Below are positions 8,854 to 18,038 of a stretch of DNA of 64,000 bases, piece by piece. Location: the NCBI RefSeq assembly GCF_015209965.1, contig NZ_MU158689.1:1228678-1292677 (forward strand), written 5' to 3'. Within the stretch, counting starts at the first letter, position 1; every line of letters starts with the position of its first letter. Under the pieces are notes generated by a model, which was given only the letters and a program-made list of their open reading frames with translations, did no database searches and was not told the DNA's origin. The translations under genes were made by a program, and so were the position numbers. Source of the DNA: Sphingobacterium pedocola. Its GTDB lineage: Bacteria; Bacteroidota; Bacteroidia; Sphingobacteriales; Sphingobacteriaceae.

Positions 8854-9708
8854 TCACGCTTCTTCGTAATTCCAGCTTATCAATTTCTCTTCCAGAATGC
8901 GCGCCATCTTATTGAAATAACGCTTTTGTTTATAACCCATTACCCATTGGATGCCTTGAACAGCATTGGTACAGAAAATCTCATCAGCCCGTCTCATTAT
9001 TTCAGGACTTATTTGCGCCTCAACGACAGGAATCCCTTCGTGTTCGGCCATGTCCATTACGACTCGCCGCATAACACCGTCAATACATCCCTCAGATAAA
9101 GCCGGCGTATATAATGTCTTTTCGTAATACACAAATATGTTCGAGGTTAAAGCCTCACACAGGTAGCCATCCTGATTTAATAGCAGTACGTCGTCAAAAG
9201 AGAACTTCTTCTTGTGCAATCCCGCCAAAACATATATCAACGAATTATTGGATTTTATACCGGATAGATCGCTGTAAGATTTTTTATATTCAGTGTAAAG
9301 GTCTATAATCAACCCCACTTTCTTGTCCCGTAAGGTTTCCTCCAGTTTATGCACCTGAAGCACATAAACAGGTCTATTCGTTTGGGGACTATACAGACCT
9401 CCCCCATCTCTAAACACAATTAGGCGGATGCGTAACTGTTTGCCAACCAAATTATTTTTCCGGATCAGCTCTTCTGCTCTGTTTCGTATAAAAAACTCGT
9501 CAAATTTAGTGTACTCATCAAAGTGCAGCATTTTCATGCTCTTCTGTAGTCTTTCCACATGAAATTTCAGAAAACGGATACCCCCGTCTTTCCAAAGCAT
9601 CGTTTCAAAAAGACCATCTCCATAGCGAAAAGCACGGTTATCGACTGTCAAGACAGACGTATCATCCGGTACTAATGCACCATTGTAATTAATATAATGT
9701 ATCGGCAT
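8854..9708 (-). CDS. PLP-dependent aminotransferase class IV
   Basis: 284 residues of the BCAT / 4-amino-4-deoxychorismate lyase / D-amino-acid aminotransferase superfamily. Visible blocks: INYNGALVPDDTSVL, then VDNRAFRYGDGLFETM (conserved near residue 25), a putative PLP lysine in GIKSNNSLIYVLAG near 155, and the phosphate-binding EALTSNIFVYY with GCIDGVMRRVV around 190-215. I cannot tell from sequence whether it is a branched-chain aminotransferase, PabC-like lyase or D-amino-acid enzyme; the RxYGDGxFET motif and size fit the PabC-like group best. The gene directly follows the rluD-like gene on the same strand, 11 bases apart, so they are probably cotranscribed. Confidence 0.85.
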   Translation of the reverse strand: MPIHYINYNGALVPDDTSVLTVDNRAFRYGDGLFETMLWKDGGIRFLKFHVERLQKSMKMLHFDEYTKFDEFFIRNRAEELIRKNNLVGKQLRIRLIVFRDGGGLYSPQTNRPVYVLQVHKLEETLRDKKVGLIIDLYTEYKKSYSDLSGIKSNNSLIYVLAGLHKKKFSFDDVLLLNQDGYLCEALTSNIFVYYEKTLYTPALSEGCIDGVMRRVVMDMAEHEGIPVVEAQISPEIMRRADEIFCTNAVQGIQWVMGYKQKRYFNKMARILEEKLISWNYEEA

Positions 9709-9719
9709 AAATGAATAAG

Positions 9720-10757
9720 CTATTTAACTTCGTGACCGTTGGCGTAATTACGCCATTTCTCTAACACTAAACGAAAATCTTCTGGTATTGGTACCTCAAA
9801 ATTTATCATTTTTTTTGATTTAGGATGTTCAAACCCCAATTCACGTGCATGTAATGCCTGCCGGGGCATTATTGTAAAGCAATTATCGACGAATTGTTTG
9901 TATTTGTTAAAGACCGTTCCCTTCATGATTCGGTCACCACCGTAGGCGCCATCACTAAATAAGGGATGACCTATTGATTTCATATGCATACGGATCTGGT
10001 GTGTACGCCCCGTTTCCAATTGACACTCGATTAACGTCACGTATCCCAATCGTTCCAGCACTTTATAATGCGTCACCGACCACTTACCCTGCTCCGGCTC
10101 TTTGTACATATCCATGACCCTGCGATCTTTCAAATTACGTCCTATGTATCCTGAAACGGTGCCATCTTCTGCGATGTCTCCCCATACTAACGCGACATAA
10201 CGACGGGCTATCGAATGATCGTAAAATTGCTTAGCCAAATAGGTCATGGCCCATTCATTTTTGGCAATAACCAAAAGTCCCGAGGTATCTTTATCGATTC
10301 GATGTACTAGTCCAGGTCTCCCTGTATTGCCAACCATATTGGGTAACTGACTTAAATAGAAAGTCAATGCATTCACCAAGGTTCCTTTATAGTTATTAAA
10401 CCCTGGATGAACAACCATTCCAGCTTCCTTATTGACAATCAATACATCGTCGTCCTCGTATATAATATCTAGCGGAATATCTTCCGGATAGACCTCCGTG
10501 TCGCGCGGTGGATCGGGCAATACCATAGTCACCACATCTAAAGGCTTCACCTTGTATGAAGCTTTCACAATTTTATCGTTCACGCGGACGGTATCGGCAT
10601 CAATAGCATTTTGAATACGATTCCGAGATGTATTCTCCACCCTGTTCATCAAGAATTTATCTAAACGTAAAAGAGCTTGTCCCTTATCTGCAACGATACG
10701 GATATGTTCAAATAATTCTTGTTCTTCTTGTTCTAGTAATTCTAAATCCTCAGCCAT
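9720..10757 (-). CDS. rluD: RluA-family 23S rRNA pseudouridine synthase (RluD-like)
   Basis: 345 residues from the ATG at 10757 (MAEDLELLEQEE); an upstream ATG would add nine residues. An S4 RNA-binding domain lies at about 30-90 (LRLDKFLMNRVENTSRNRIQ, then DTVRVNDKIVKASYKV). The catalytic domain has the RluA-family aspartate motif HRIDKDTSGLLVIAKN near residue 155, then GYVTLIECQLETGRTHQIR and HPLFSDGAYGG. This matches RluD, which modifies helix 69 of 23S rRNA, although RluC-like members share the same motifs. It is cotranscribed with the class IV aminotransferase. Confidence 0.9.
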   Translation of the reverse strand: MAEDLELLEQEEQELFEHIRIVADKGQALLRLDKFLMNRVENTSRNRIQNAIDADTVRVNDKIVKASYKVKPLDVVTMVLPDPPRDTEVYPEDIPLDIIYEDDDVLIVNKEAGMVVHPGFNNYKGTLVNALTFYLSQLPNMVGNTGRPGLVHRIDKDTSGLLVIAKNEWAMTYLAKQFYDHSIARRYVALVWGDIAEDGTVSGYIGRNLKDRRVMDMYKEPEQGKWSVTHYKVLERLGYVTLIECQLETGRTHQIRMHMKSIGHPLFSDGAYGGDRIMKGTVFNKYKQFVDNCFTIMPRQALHARELGFEHPKSKKMINFEVPIPEDFRLVLEKWRNYANGHEVK

Positions 10758-10833
10758 TGCACAAAAGTAAGGCAAATAGGTCAAAAAAACGCTTAACTTT
10801 GGACAAAGAACAAGAATTAAATATAATAATCCA

Positions 10834-11721
10834 TTGACACTTGATTTTTATAGTCCCGAACAGGAGTTATTTCTCCCGCTATTTAAAGAAAAGCAAATTC
10901 GCGTTTTCGTAAAACGAGATGATTTAATACATCCATTTATTTCAGGCAATAAATGGCGTAAACTTAAATACGCGTTAATTGATGCGAAAAGAAATGGGCA
11001 AGATACGATTGTTACTTTTGGAGGAGCCTGGTCCAATCACCTGCTGGCCACGGCTTGTGCAGGAGCGACTTTTGGTTTTGAAACTTTTGGATTCGTACGG
11101 GGCGACCGTGTATCTAATCCAGTACTGGCCATGTGTAAGCTCTATGGAATGGAACTGGAATTTGTATCCCGAACGGAATATAAACATAAAGAAAACCTAT
11201 TTCTTCAACGATTTGAACATTCAAATAAGACCCTTTTTATTGATGAAGGGGGATATGGACCTCAAGGTATGAAAGGTTGTTCCGAAATAATTGCAGAATT
11301 AAAACAAAATTACGACCATATCTTCTGTGCAGCAGGTACAGGTACAACTTTAGCCGGATTAGCAAAAGGAATCGCGGATCATCAGTTGGACGGCACACTG
11401 CTTCATGGCATTCCGGTATTAAAAGGGGGAGAATTTATCGAAGAGGAAATGAAAAATCTTAATGCCCCCATCAGCCAACTGATATTGCACACAGCTTATC
11501 ATTTTGGGGGATACGCCAAAACCAGTCCTGAATTATTCCATTTTATCCAGGAATTTGTATCCAAAACGGGTATTATGATAGAACCGGTTTATACCGGAAA
11601 GCTATTCTACGCCCTCCAAGATCTCGTACAAAAAGACACCTTCTTAGCCGATGAAAAAATACTGATATTGCATACCGGCGGATTAACGGGTTTTTTGGGT
11701 ATGTATGAGCAATTCGTATAG
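10834..11721 (+). CDS. ACC deaminase / D-cysteine desulfhydrase-like PLP enzyme
   Basis: About 295 residues of fold-type II PLP enzymes. FVKRDDLIHPFISGNKWRK carries the conserved GNKxRKL block whose Lys binds PLP, FGGAWSNHLLATA follows, and the Gly-rich AAGTGTTLAGLAKG phosphate loop is near residue 170. Family members deaminate 1-aminocyclopropane-1-carboxylate or desulfurate D-cysteine; Bacteroidota members are usually of uncertain substrate. No ATG suits the N-terminus: the frame opens with TTG at 10834, or with an ATT at 10816 that would add MKYNNP-like residues. It is divergent from the rluD-like gene by 76 bases. Confidence 0.85.
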   Translation: MTLDFYSPEQELFLPLFKEKQIRVFVKRDDLIHPFISGNKWRKLKYALIDAKRNGQDTIVTFGGAWSNHLLATACAGATFGFETFGFVRGDRVSNPVLAMCKLYGMELEFVSRTEYKHKENLFLQRFEHSNKTLFIDEGGYGPQGMKGCSEIIAELKQNYDHIFCAAGTGTTLAGLAKGIADHQLDGTLLHGIPVLKGGEFIEEEMKNLNAPISQLILHTAYHFGGYAKTSPELFHFIQEFVSKTGIMIEPVYTGKLFYALQDLVQKDTFLADEKILILHTGGLTGFLGMYEQFV

Positions 11722-11728
11722 CCCTATA

Positions 11729-12067
11729 TTACAAAAAGTCAGCTCTGAACGGAGTAAATGAATCTATTAACTCACCCGCTTCGAGGCATATGCACCCGTG
11801 AACTAAATTAGAAGGAACTACGCAGGCATCACCTTCAGAAAGAATCTGATCCTTTCCATCAATACTATACTTAAACTTACCTGAAGACACATATGAAGAT
11901 TGCACATGGGGATGATGATGCAACTCACCAACCGCACCCGTTTCAAAACGTACCTTCACCAGCATCATTTCCGACGTATAGCCTAATACCTTTCGCTGCA
12001 CACCATTTCCCAGATCCTGCCATTCCTTTAAATCGTCCTTCAAAAATACCTCTCTTTGATTATTCAT
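11729..12067 (-). CDS. KdgF-like cupin protein
   Basis: 112 residues, one cupin barrel. KEWQDLGNGVQRKVLGY, MLVKVRFETGAVGELHHHPHVQSSYV and GKFKYSIDGKDQILSEGDACVVPSNLVHG show the two cupin motifs with metal-binding His residues (HHHPH, and the His of LVHG). The pattern matches KdgF, which linearises unsaturated uronates in pectin and alginate breakdown. No other uronate genes are nearby, so it may act elsewhere or have another substrate. It is convergent with the PLP enzyme gene. Confidence 0.75.
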   Translation of the reverse strand: MNNQREVFLKDDLKEWQDLGNGVQRKVLGYTSEMMLVKVRFETGAVGELHHHPHVQSSYVSSGKFKYSIDGKDQILSEGDACVVPSNLVHGCICLEAGELIDSFTPFRADFL

Positions 12068-12425
12068 ATCTTAAATCTCCTCATTAAAATGATTGTCATT
12101 CGCTGTGAACAAAGATACACGGATTATTCTATTCAGAAACTACTATACGCTTTTAAAATTATCTTGCACTATTCTAGTTTAGGTAGTCATTGTGTCATAT
12201 TCAAGAAAGCCCATCATCTAATTATCATCTATTCGTCAAACTCGCTTTTATGATTTTATAATAAAGAAAATATCCATTTAATTTGCATCAGAATTTTTGA
12301 ACATTTACTTCAGAAAGTCAAAATGAATTAATTGATATTTTATGAATTGTTCATTACAGATAAAGCAAATAAATATTCCCTGCCTGCGGTAGGCAGGCAT
12401 ATGACCACTAAGATACAATATACAT
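12068..12425. other. 358-bp intergenic region before the DUF5686 gene
   Basis: No gene is seen. A compact inverted repeat lies at 12379-12397 (CCTGCCT, GCGGT, AGGCAGG), GC-rich against an AT-rich background, 28 bases before the DUF5686 start codon. Confidence 0.4.
12379..12397. repeat. GC-rich short inverted repeat
   Basis: CCTGCCT (12379-12385), loop GCGGT, and AGGCAGG (12391-12397) form a perfect 7-bp stem in otherwise AT-rich DNA. Similar cctgcctgc-type palindromes are dispersed in some Bacteroidota genomes; from a single copy I cannot say whether this is a repeat family or a local hairpin. Confidence 0.45.
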
Positions 12426-14978
12426 ATGAATACCATGATAAAGAAAGGCATTTTGCTATTTCTGTTTATTCTATCCTTTATTAACATATATGCCCAAGAA
12501 TTACAAATACGGGGTCGTGTATTAGATGCTCAAGGTAAAGAAGCTTTATCTTTTGTAACGGTTGCAGTGATTGGTTCGACACAAAGTACCTATACGGATG
12601 ACGATGGAAACTTCAATCTTAAGGTTCCCTCGGCGCAATCCAAGATACGATTCTCCTATGTCGGATATGAAAATCAGGACCTGCTATTTAGTACCTTTAA
12701 ATCCCCTGCTGAGATATTACTAGTCTCGGAGAATTTAATCGAGGAAGTTGTGGTCAAAAGACCAAAACTAAAATACTCCAATAAAAATAATCCTGCGGTG
12801 GAATTAATCAGACAGGTAATCGCACATCGGGATGAAAACAGATTAACGGGTCAACAATATGTGGAATACGAGCAGTATGAAAAAATTTCCTTGGGCCTGA
12901 GTAATTTATCCGAAAAATTCATAAACCGGAAAGCGTTTAAAAACTATCAGTTCCTATTTCAGAAAGATGATTCGGTACAGATCGGTGATAAATATATCCT
13001 ACCTGCCTTTATCGAAGAAAAAGTATCCAAGATATATTACCGGAATGATCCAAAGAAAAATAAGCAATATATTCTCGCAGAGCGAAAGGCGGAATTTGAT
13101 CCTAAATTTGTCGACAACGAAGGTTTAGGCAATTATTTCAATAACCTGTATCAGCACATAGACATATACGACAATAATATCGCCCTCTTAACCAATCAAT
13201 TTTTGAGTCCTATTGCGAATAGCGCCCCCACATTTTATCGCTATTATATTACTGATACCATCAAGACATCGGATCCGTGGTTGGTTGAGTTAAGCTTCTT
13301 TCCCCGTAGTAAGACGGATTTTTTATTTCAGGGTAAGCTGTATGTCACACTAGATGGTCAATATGCGGTACAGTCTACACAGATGAAAGTCAATGAAGAC
13401 ATTAACTTGAATTTTGTGAGAGATCTCAATATCGAATTGGCCTTCGAGAAGGATAATAAAAGTAAATATTTTTTAAATAAAAGTAGTTTGGGAATTGACT
13501 TTTCGTTGACGGAAAGAGGAAGTGGAATACGAGGTAACCGTATCGTCTATTATTCCGATTATATTAATGGGAAAGTACAGCCCGACAGTATCTATGCCGG
13601 TGAATCCGTCGTAAAAGCTCCTACACAACCGGCAGTTGCGAATAAAGAAGGATTTTGGGCGTCATTACGTCATGAACCTTTAAGTAAAGCCGAAGAAATA
13701 ATATATTACAATATTGATACCCTACAAACGATTCCTTCGTTTCGAAGATTCATGGATATCAGCACCTTAGTGCTTTCTGGATACAAACAGGCTGGCCCTG
13801 TAGAAATCGGCCCGGTAAATACCTTCTACAGTTACAATCCTGTAGAAGGTCTACGCCTTCGCGTAGGAGGTCGCACAACAGAATCTTTTAGCACCAAATT
13901 CTACTCAGAAGCCTATATGGCCTATGGTTTCACTGACCAGAAATGGAAGTATTTTTTAAGCGGCACCTATTCACTAAACAACAAATCGGTTTATAAATTT
14001 CCCCAACATTATATTCGGGCTTCTATACAGCGTGATACGAAGATTCCTGGGCAAAACCTAGATTTCGTTCAGGAAGACAACGTATTGTTATCTTTCAAAA
14101 GAGGAGAAAATGAAAGCTATCTTTACAACGATATCTATCGATTGGAATACAAAGCGGAATTCGAAAATCGCGTCACGATTTCCGCCGGCCTAAGTAAGTG
14201 GAGGCAGCAGCCAGCCGGAGTGCTTAATTATCAAGTAACACAGGAGGACGGAACACCTCTGTTTTTAAATGAGTTGAACACGTCGGAAGTATCCGTAGGT
14301 TTACGTTACGCACCTCATGAGGAATTTTATCAAGGAAAATTGTATCGTACTCCAATTTTTAATAAATATCCTATTTTCACACTTAATTACACAGCAGGAA
14401 TTAAAGGCTTTATGGAAGGTGAATATAGTTACCACAATTTTAGGGCTGGGGCTTTCAAAAGATTTTACTTATCTCAATTCGGCTTTGCCGATGTAGATGT
14501 AGAGGGATCTTATATTTTAGGAAAAAATATCCCTTTTCCACTATTAACGGTACATCGTGCGAATCAGACTTATGCCTATCAATTGAATTCTTACAACCTG
14601 ATGAATTTCCTGGAGTTTGTATCTGATCATCACGTCGCATTCAATATGCAATATTACATGAACGGATTTTTGCTTAACAAAATTCCACTGCTAAAACGTC
14701 TACAATGGCGTGAAGTCTTTAGCTTCAAAGCCATATATGGAGGACTTCGTGATGAAAACAACCCAAGCTTCAATAATAATGTATTTGCTTGGCAAAAAAA
14801 TTCAGACGGAGAAGTATCTTCCTTCACCTTTGGACGGGAGCCTTATATGGAAGCAAGTGTAGGTTTGTCTAATATTTTCAAGATCCTTCGTGTGGACCTT
14901 GTGAAACGTCTCAACTACTTGGATCAGCCGAATGTATCGGAATGGGGCGTACGGGCACGATTTAGATTTGATTTTTAG
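12426..14978 (+). CDS. DUF5686 outer-membrane protein with carboxypeptidase-regulatory-like domain
   Basis: 850 residues. A signal peptide (residues 1-24) leads to a CarboxypepD_reg-like domain at about 25-110: IRGRVLDAQGKEALSFVTVAV, then YTDDDGNFNLKVP and IRFSYVGYENQ. The remainder, rich in aromatic and alternating residues and ending VRARFRFDF with a terminal Phe, is the DUF5686 beta-barrel region. It resembles TonB-dependent receptor architecture but lacks a plug domain. DUF5686 proteins are abundant in Bacteroidota; their function is not established, and an outer-membrane transport or assembly role is an inference. An ATG three codons downstream (MIKKGILL) is an alternative start. Confidence 0.85.
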   Translation: MNTMIKKGILLFLFILSFINIYAQELQIRGRVLDAQGKEALSFVTVAVIGSTQSTYTDDDGNFNLKVPSAQSKIRFSYVGYENQDLLFSTFKSPAEILLVSENLIEEVVVKRPKLKYSNKNNPAVELIRQVIAHRDENRLTGQQYVEYEQYEKISLGLSNLSEKFINRKAFKNYQFLFQKDDSVQIGDKYILPAFIEEKVSKIYYRNDPKKNKQYILAERKAEFDPKFVDNEGLGNYFNNLYQHIDIYDNNIALLTNQFLSPIANSAPTFYRYYITDTIKTSDPWLVELSFFPRSKTDFLFQGKLYVTLDGQYAVQSTQMKVNEDINLNFVRDLNIELAFEKDNKSKYFLNKSSLGIDFSLTERGSGIRGNRIVYYSDYINGKVQPDSIYAGESVVKAPTQPAVANKEGFWASLRHEPLSKAEEIIYYNIDTLQTIPSFRRFMDISTLVLSGYKQAGPVEIGPVNTFYSYNPVEGLRLRVGGRTTESFSTKFYSEAYMAYGFTDQKWKYFLSGTYSLNNKSVYKFPQHYIRASIQRDTKIPGQNLDFVQEDNVLLSFKRGENESYLYNDIYRLEYKAEFENRVTISAGLSKWRQQPAGVLNYQVTQEDGTPLFLNELNTSEVSVGLRYAPHEEFYQGKLYRTPIFNKYPIFTLNYTAGIKGFMEGEYSYHNFRAGAFKRFYLSQFGFADVDVEGSYILGKNIPFPLLTVHRANQTYAYQLNSYNLMNFLEFVSDHHVAFNMQYYMNGFLLNKIPLLKRLQWREVFSFKAIYGGLRDENNPSFNNNVFAWQKNSDGEVSSFTFGREPYMEASVGLSNIFKILRVDLVKRLNYLDQPNVSEWGVRARFRFDF

Positions 14979-15003
14979 AATTTAATATTTACACAATTGG
15001 AGT

Positions 15004-15040
15004 GCCCCCAAAAAGCCTTCTGTCTAACTTTTTGGGGGGC
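15004..15040. terminator. Terminator between convergent DUF5686 and M60 genes
   Basis: GCCCCCAAAAAG (15004-15015) pairs with CTTTTTGGGGGGC (15028-15040) with one extra G. The T-run afterwards is short (GTTTT). It lies between the two convergent stop codons. Confidence 0.65.
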
Positions 15041-15067
15041 GTTTTACCAATGGCACCGTTATTATTG

Positions 15068-16669
15068 TTAATCAGTCAAAGTCGTGATATCCACTTGTGG
15101 CTTTGATAGATTCATAGCTTGGATGGCTTTTTTACATTCTTCTACCATCTCCTTGGTCATGTCGTATGTATAATTTCCATAATCATCATACGTGATTTCA
15201 CCCACATAGAAAAACCCATATTTATCAAAGAAGTCCGTCAAATCCACTTTGCTGATTTCACAAGCAGTTTTTACAAAATTTAATTGATGTACTGCAGGAT
15301 TACTATTTCCCATCATTCTATCTGAAGCCCAATTACCTCCGCGCCCTCTTCCTTGTGGACGTTGCGTTGTAGCCTGCTTGCGAAAGGCCTCAAACAAATC
15401 TGGATAAAAATCTGGATTGGCTCCAATCCCCTCAAAATACAATTGCAATTGCCAAAACGGAATCAAACGATTAAACACATCTGGATCCTGCAAGTAGCTG
15501 ATGCCCCTATTAATAATACTATCTGTAGCCGATTTATAGTTGTTCTGTTCTGAAACCCGTGTGCGATTTCCAAATGAACGTGTCACATATAAAGAAAAAA
15601 GATTATTGCTGACTTCTCCTAGTCCGCCCCAGTTAAAGGTAGGGCGTGTCTGGTGTACGTGACCCACCTCATGACTAAACCCCCAACACGGATCGCCTTT
15701 TATCACACGATCGGGGTCTACCACCAAGGGCATTGCGTTACCAGGAGTCGTCCCCATATAAGCAACCCCATCCCCATCTCGGAACATATAGTAGTTATAG
15801 TTTACCCGCGATAATATTCTATTTTCAGGTACTTTATTATATTTTACAAGTCCCATAATGCGATGTTGCCTGTATATCAGCGAATCATAATTGTTCATGA
15901 GTTCCACGCCCCTACCGTACGCATATTGTTTACAGGCTTCCACCGGATAAGCGATTTGAATGTGCTTGCCTATTGCATCAATGACTGGATAGACAGCATT
16001 ATCGAGCAGCTTATTCCAATCTACATCTCCATGTTTCGTCCCATCAAAATAACCATTCACTTTTGCATTTAAAAAATGTACTTGAATGGGTTGCTCTTCT
16101 TTTGGTGTAGCGGAGAAATAATCTATATAAGCCAAGCTTCCGAAATCTTTTAATTCAATAATATTGACTCCATTTCGAAGTTGGAATTCTTGTTTCTCTA
16201 TCCCCCATCCCTTTGGATCTTTCGTTGGATCAATATTCTCAGGAGCTCTGCGATCCCAATTGGGAACAACAAGGTTAACTTCTTTATCCCCTGTTATTCC
16301 ATCAACAAGGATGGTATGTTTTCCCTTGGGAAGATACACACCGGTGATATTTTCGTATTTACTGTAACCGTCTCCAACACTCAACTCTCTTCCTAGTATA
16401 GAAGGCGCCAGTAGCGCCTGGTAATTCGCATAACGATATGCAGTTTCATACTCACCCAACAATAACTGGAGCGCGACGTCTTTTATCTGTGTATCTGCAA
16501 TCTTATTGATATCGGCTTTCTTTATTCCCTTTTTTAAGGTTAAAGCTAGCGGGTCTTCAAATACGGTCAAAGAAGCGTACGCATCTTTCATTTCTTTCGC
16601 CGTCTGGGCAATCAGGGGAGCTGCAAGGATAACATTTACAGCGATAAAAAGGAAGGATTTTTTTATCAT
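15068..16669 (-). CDS. M60-family (enhancin/mucinase-like) metalloprotease, secreted
   Basis: 533 residues. A signal peptide covers residues 1-21 (ends LIAQ). The zinc site HEVGHVHQ lies near residue 330 as GFSHEVGHVHQTRP, the HExxH signature of gluzincins, followed by GGLGEVSNNLFSLYV, whose Glu is the likely third ligand. The N-terminal ~200 residues look like the beta-sandwich that precedes the M60 domain (GVYLPKGKHTILVDG, LVVPNWDRR). M60-like proteases of gut and host-associated bacteria cleave mucin-type O-glycoproteins, which would complement the sialidase locus. The spacer upstream carries a 14-bp inverted repeat (16691-16732). Confidence 0.85.
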   Translation of the reverse strand: MIKKSFLFIAVNVILAAPLIAQTAKEMKDAYASLTVFEDPLALTLKKGIKKADINKIADTQIKDVALQLLLGEYETAYRYANYQALLAPSILGRELSVGDGYSKYENITGVYLPKGKHTILVDGITGDKEVNLVVPNWDRRAPENIDPTKDPKGWGIEKQEFQLRNGVNIIELKDFGSLAYIDYFSATPKEEQPIQVHFLNAKVNGYFDGTKHGDVDWNKLLDNAVYPVIDAIGKHIQIAYPVEACKQYAYGRGVELMNNYDSLIYRQHRIMGLVKYNKVPENRILSRVNYNYYMFRDGDGVAYMGTTPGNAMPLVVDPDRVIKGDPCWGFSHEVGHVHQTRPTFNWGGLGEVSNNLFSLYVTRSFGNRTRVSEQNNYKSATDSIINRGISYLQDPDVFNRLIPFWQLQLYFEGIGANPDFYPDLFEAFRKQATTQRPQGRGRGGNWASDRMMGNSNPAVHQLNFVKTACEISKVDLTDFFDKYGFFYVGEITYDDYGNYTYDMTKEMVEECKKAIQAMNLSKPQVDITTLTD

Positions 16670-16690
16670 TTTATACTTTTCTTAAGGGTT

Positions 16691-16732
16691 TTACAAACGT
16701 CGATGCAACTAAATTTATATCGACGTTTGTAA
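16691..16732. repeat. 14-bp perfect inverted repeat upstream of the M60 gene
   Basis: TTACAAACGTCGAT (16691-16704) and ATCGACGTTTGTAA (16719-16732) with a 14-base AT-rich loop. The loop start (GCAACTAAATTTA) resembles the base run just outside (GTAACTAAATTAG). It lies 22-63 bases ahead of the M60 start codon, where an operator would sit. No T-run follows, so it is not a typical terminator. Confidence 0.6.
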
Positions 16733-16872
16733 CTAAATTAGGATTATTTGTGCCCTAAGATAATTTCATTTCCTAAAGAAAAAGCAGGTGTCATTGTACC
16801 AAAATTATTACACGTACCGAATTCTATGTTGTTGGTATTAGTCAACCGTTTGACTAATTTTCGACCCACGCT

Positions 16873-17727
16873 CTAGTCTTTTATTTCGCTAAGCGCTTTT
16901 TCAACCGAAAAATAGTCGTTAAAATCAACTGTACGATTTCTAAGACCTGCAACTATGCTCCCAGGTATTATCACATAACGATAAGATAAAGCAGTACTTA
17001 ACGAAATGCTGTTCGTTCCATCATGCGTAAATCTTTGAACTACGATTTCATTCGCTTTAAGATGAGAACTAATGGTGCTCGCTTTTCCTGCAGCGAAAGA
17101 AGTGTATGGCAACTGAAATGTTCCGCCGCCAAAGTTCATATAAACGAGTACTACCGCCCTATTAATTACATCAGGTGTAATTCTAGGCGCGTAGACATGT
17201 CCGATCCTTGTTAAGGAACCATCTATCGTACTGTCCCTAAAATTCCTAGCTAGCAACCAACCACTATATATTACATTTGCAGAACCGGTAGCTCCTCGCA
17301 GGTTTACTGCTGTTCCCCATCCTGCTGCTGTTTTAGGCCCGTAAAATAGATAATTGTTTGTTTGAAAATAAAAATCACCAACAGCTCCAACCGTTGTGGC
17401 GGGGATTGCCGTACCGCTTAGTATCTTAGACCCAGCGGTGCCGTTACCACCTTTCAGATTAGTACCAGTTCCCCATCCCGCAGCAGCCTTAGGTCCATAG
17501 AGTACGCCAGTATTTGTTCTAAAATAGTAGTCACCGTTCTTACCGATAGATGTTGCCGGAACATCTATACCACTGAAGACGACAGAACCATCCGCACCCT
17601 TTGCTCCAACAATCCCCTGCTCCCCCTGCACACCAGCAGGTCCTTGAGGTCCAATATCCCCTTCTTTACAAGCGAATATACTCATGATGATCGCTGCTAT
17701 TAACCACAGCATTTTGTTTGCTTTCAT
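16873..17727 (-). CDS. Collagen-like repeat lipoprotein
   Basis: 284 residues. A lipoprotein signal ends SIFAC with the lipobox Cys at residue 20. A short collagen-like Gly-X-Y stretch follows at 23-47 (GPQGPAGVQGEQG). Two copies of a ~48-residue module with GDYYFRTNTGVLYGPKAAAGWG and GDFYFQTNNYLFYGPKTAAGWG lie at about 50-145. The C-terminal ~140 residues are a beta-rich unrecognised domain. Such GPK/GWG modules occur in collagen-like and tail-fibre-like surface proteins of Bacteroidota and phages. It is probably an envelope surface lipoprotein of unknown function. A region of 317 bases separates it from the divergent next gene. Confidence 0.78.
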   Translation of the reverse strand: MKANKMLWLIAAIIMSIFACKEGDIGPQGPAGVQGEQGIVGAKGADGSVVFSGIDVPATSIGKNGDYYFRTNTGVLYGPKAAAGWGTGTNLKGGNGTAGSKILSGTAIPATTVGAVGDFYFQTNNYLFYGPKTAAGWGTAVNLRGATGSANVIYSGWLLARNFRDSTIDGSLTRIGHVYAPRITPDVINRAVVLVYMNFGGGTFQLPYTSFAAGKASTISSHLKANEIVVQRFTHDGTNSISLSTALSYRYVIIPGSIVAGLRNRTVDFNDYFSVEKALSEIKD

Positions 17728-18038
17728 AACTCAAAAATTAAGTTTCAGAATTTCTATTTCTATAGCCTAAAACTAAAAGAAAATAGATTTATAAAACCTT
17801 CAAATGAGTGAAGAGCGGGTTTGGATTCGTCAATCTCTGTTATGAATGAGTGGAAGTATGACGAAAAAGCTGCCTTTGAATATATAGTCGTTCGATGCTC
17901 CAGACCTAGCGACAGTATTATTATTTTTTTAATAGTGAAATTGCAGTAGATCTAACATGAGTTTGATGCGACGTAGAAGGGCATACTGTCGCAATCAGGA
18001 CAGTAGCTTCGTTTGATTTACGTAACTAATCAAAATTT
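17728..18038. other. 311-bp intergenic region with repeated GACAGTA heptamers
   Basis: No gene is seen. The heptamer GACAGTA occurs at 17911-17917 and 17999-18005, and its complement TACTGTC at 17984-17990; the last two form a 7-bp inverted repeat with an eight-base loop. This lies ahead of the following lipoprotein gene and could be a regulatory site. Confidence 0.4.
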
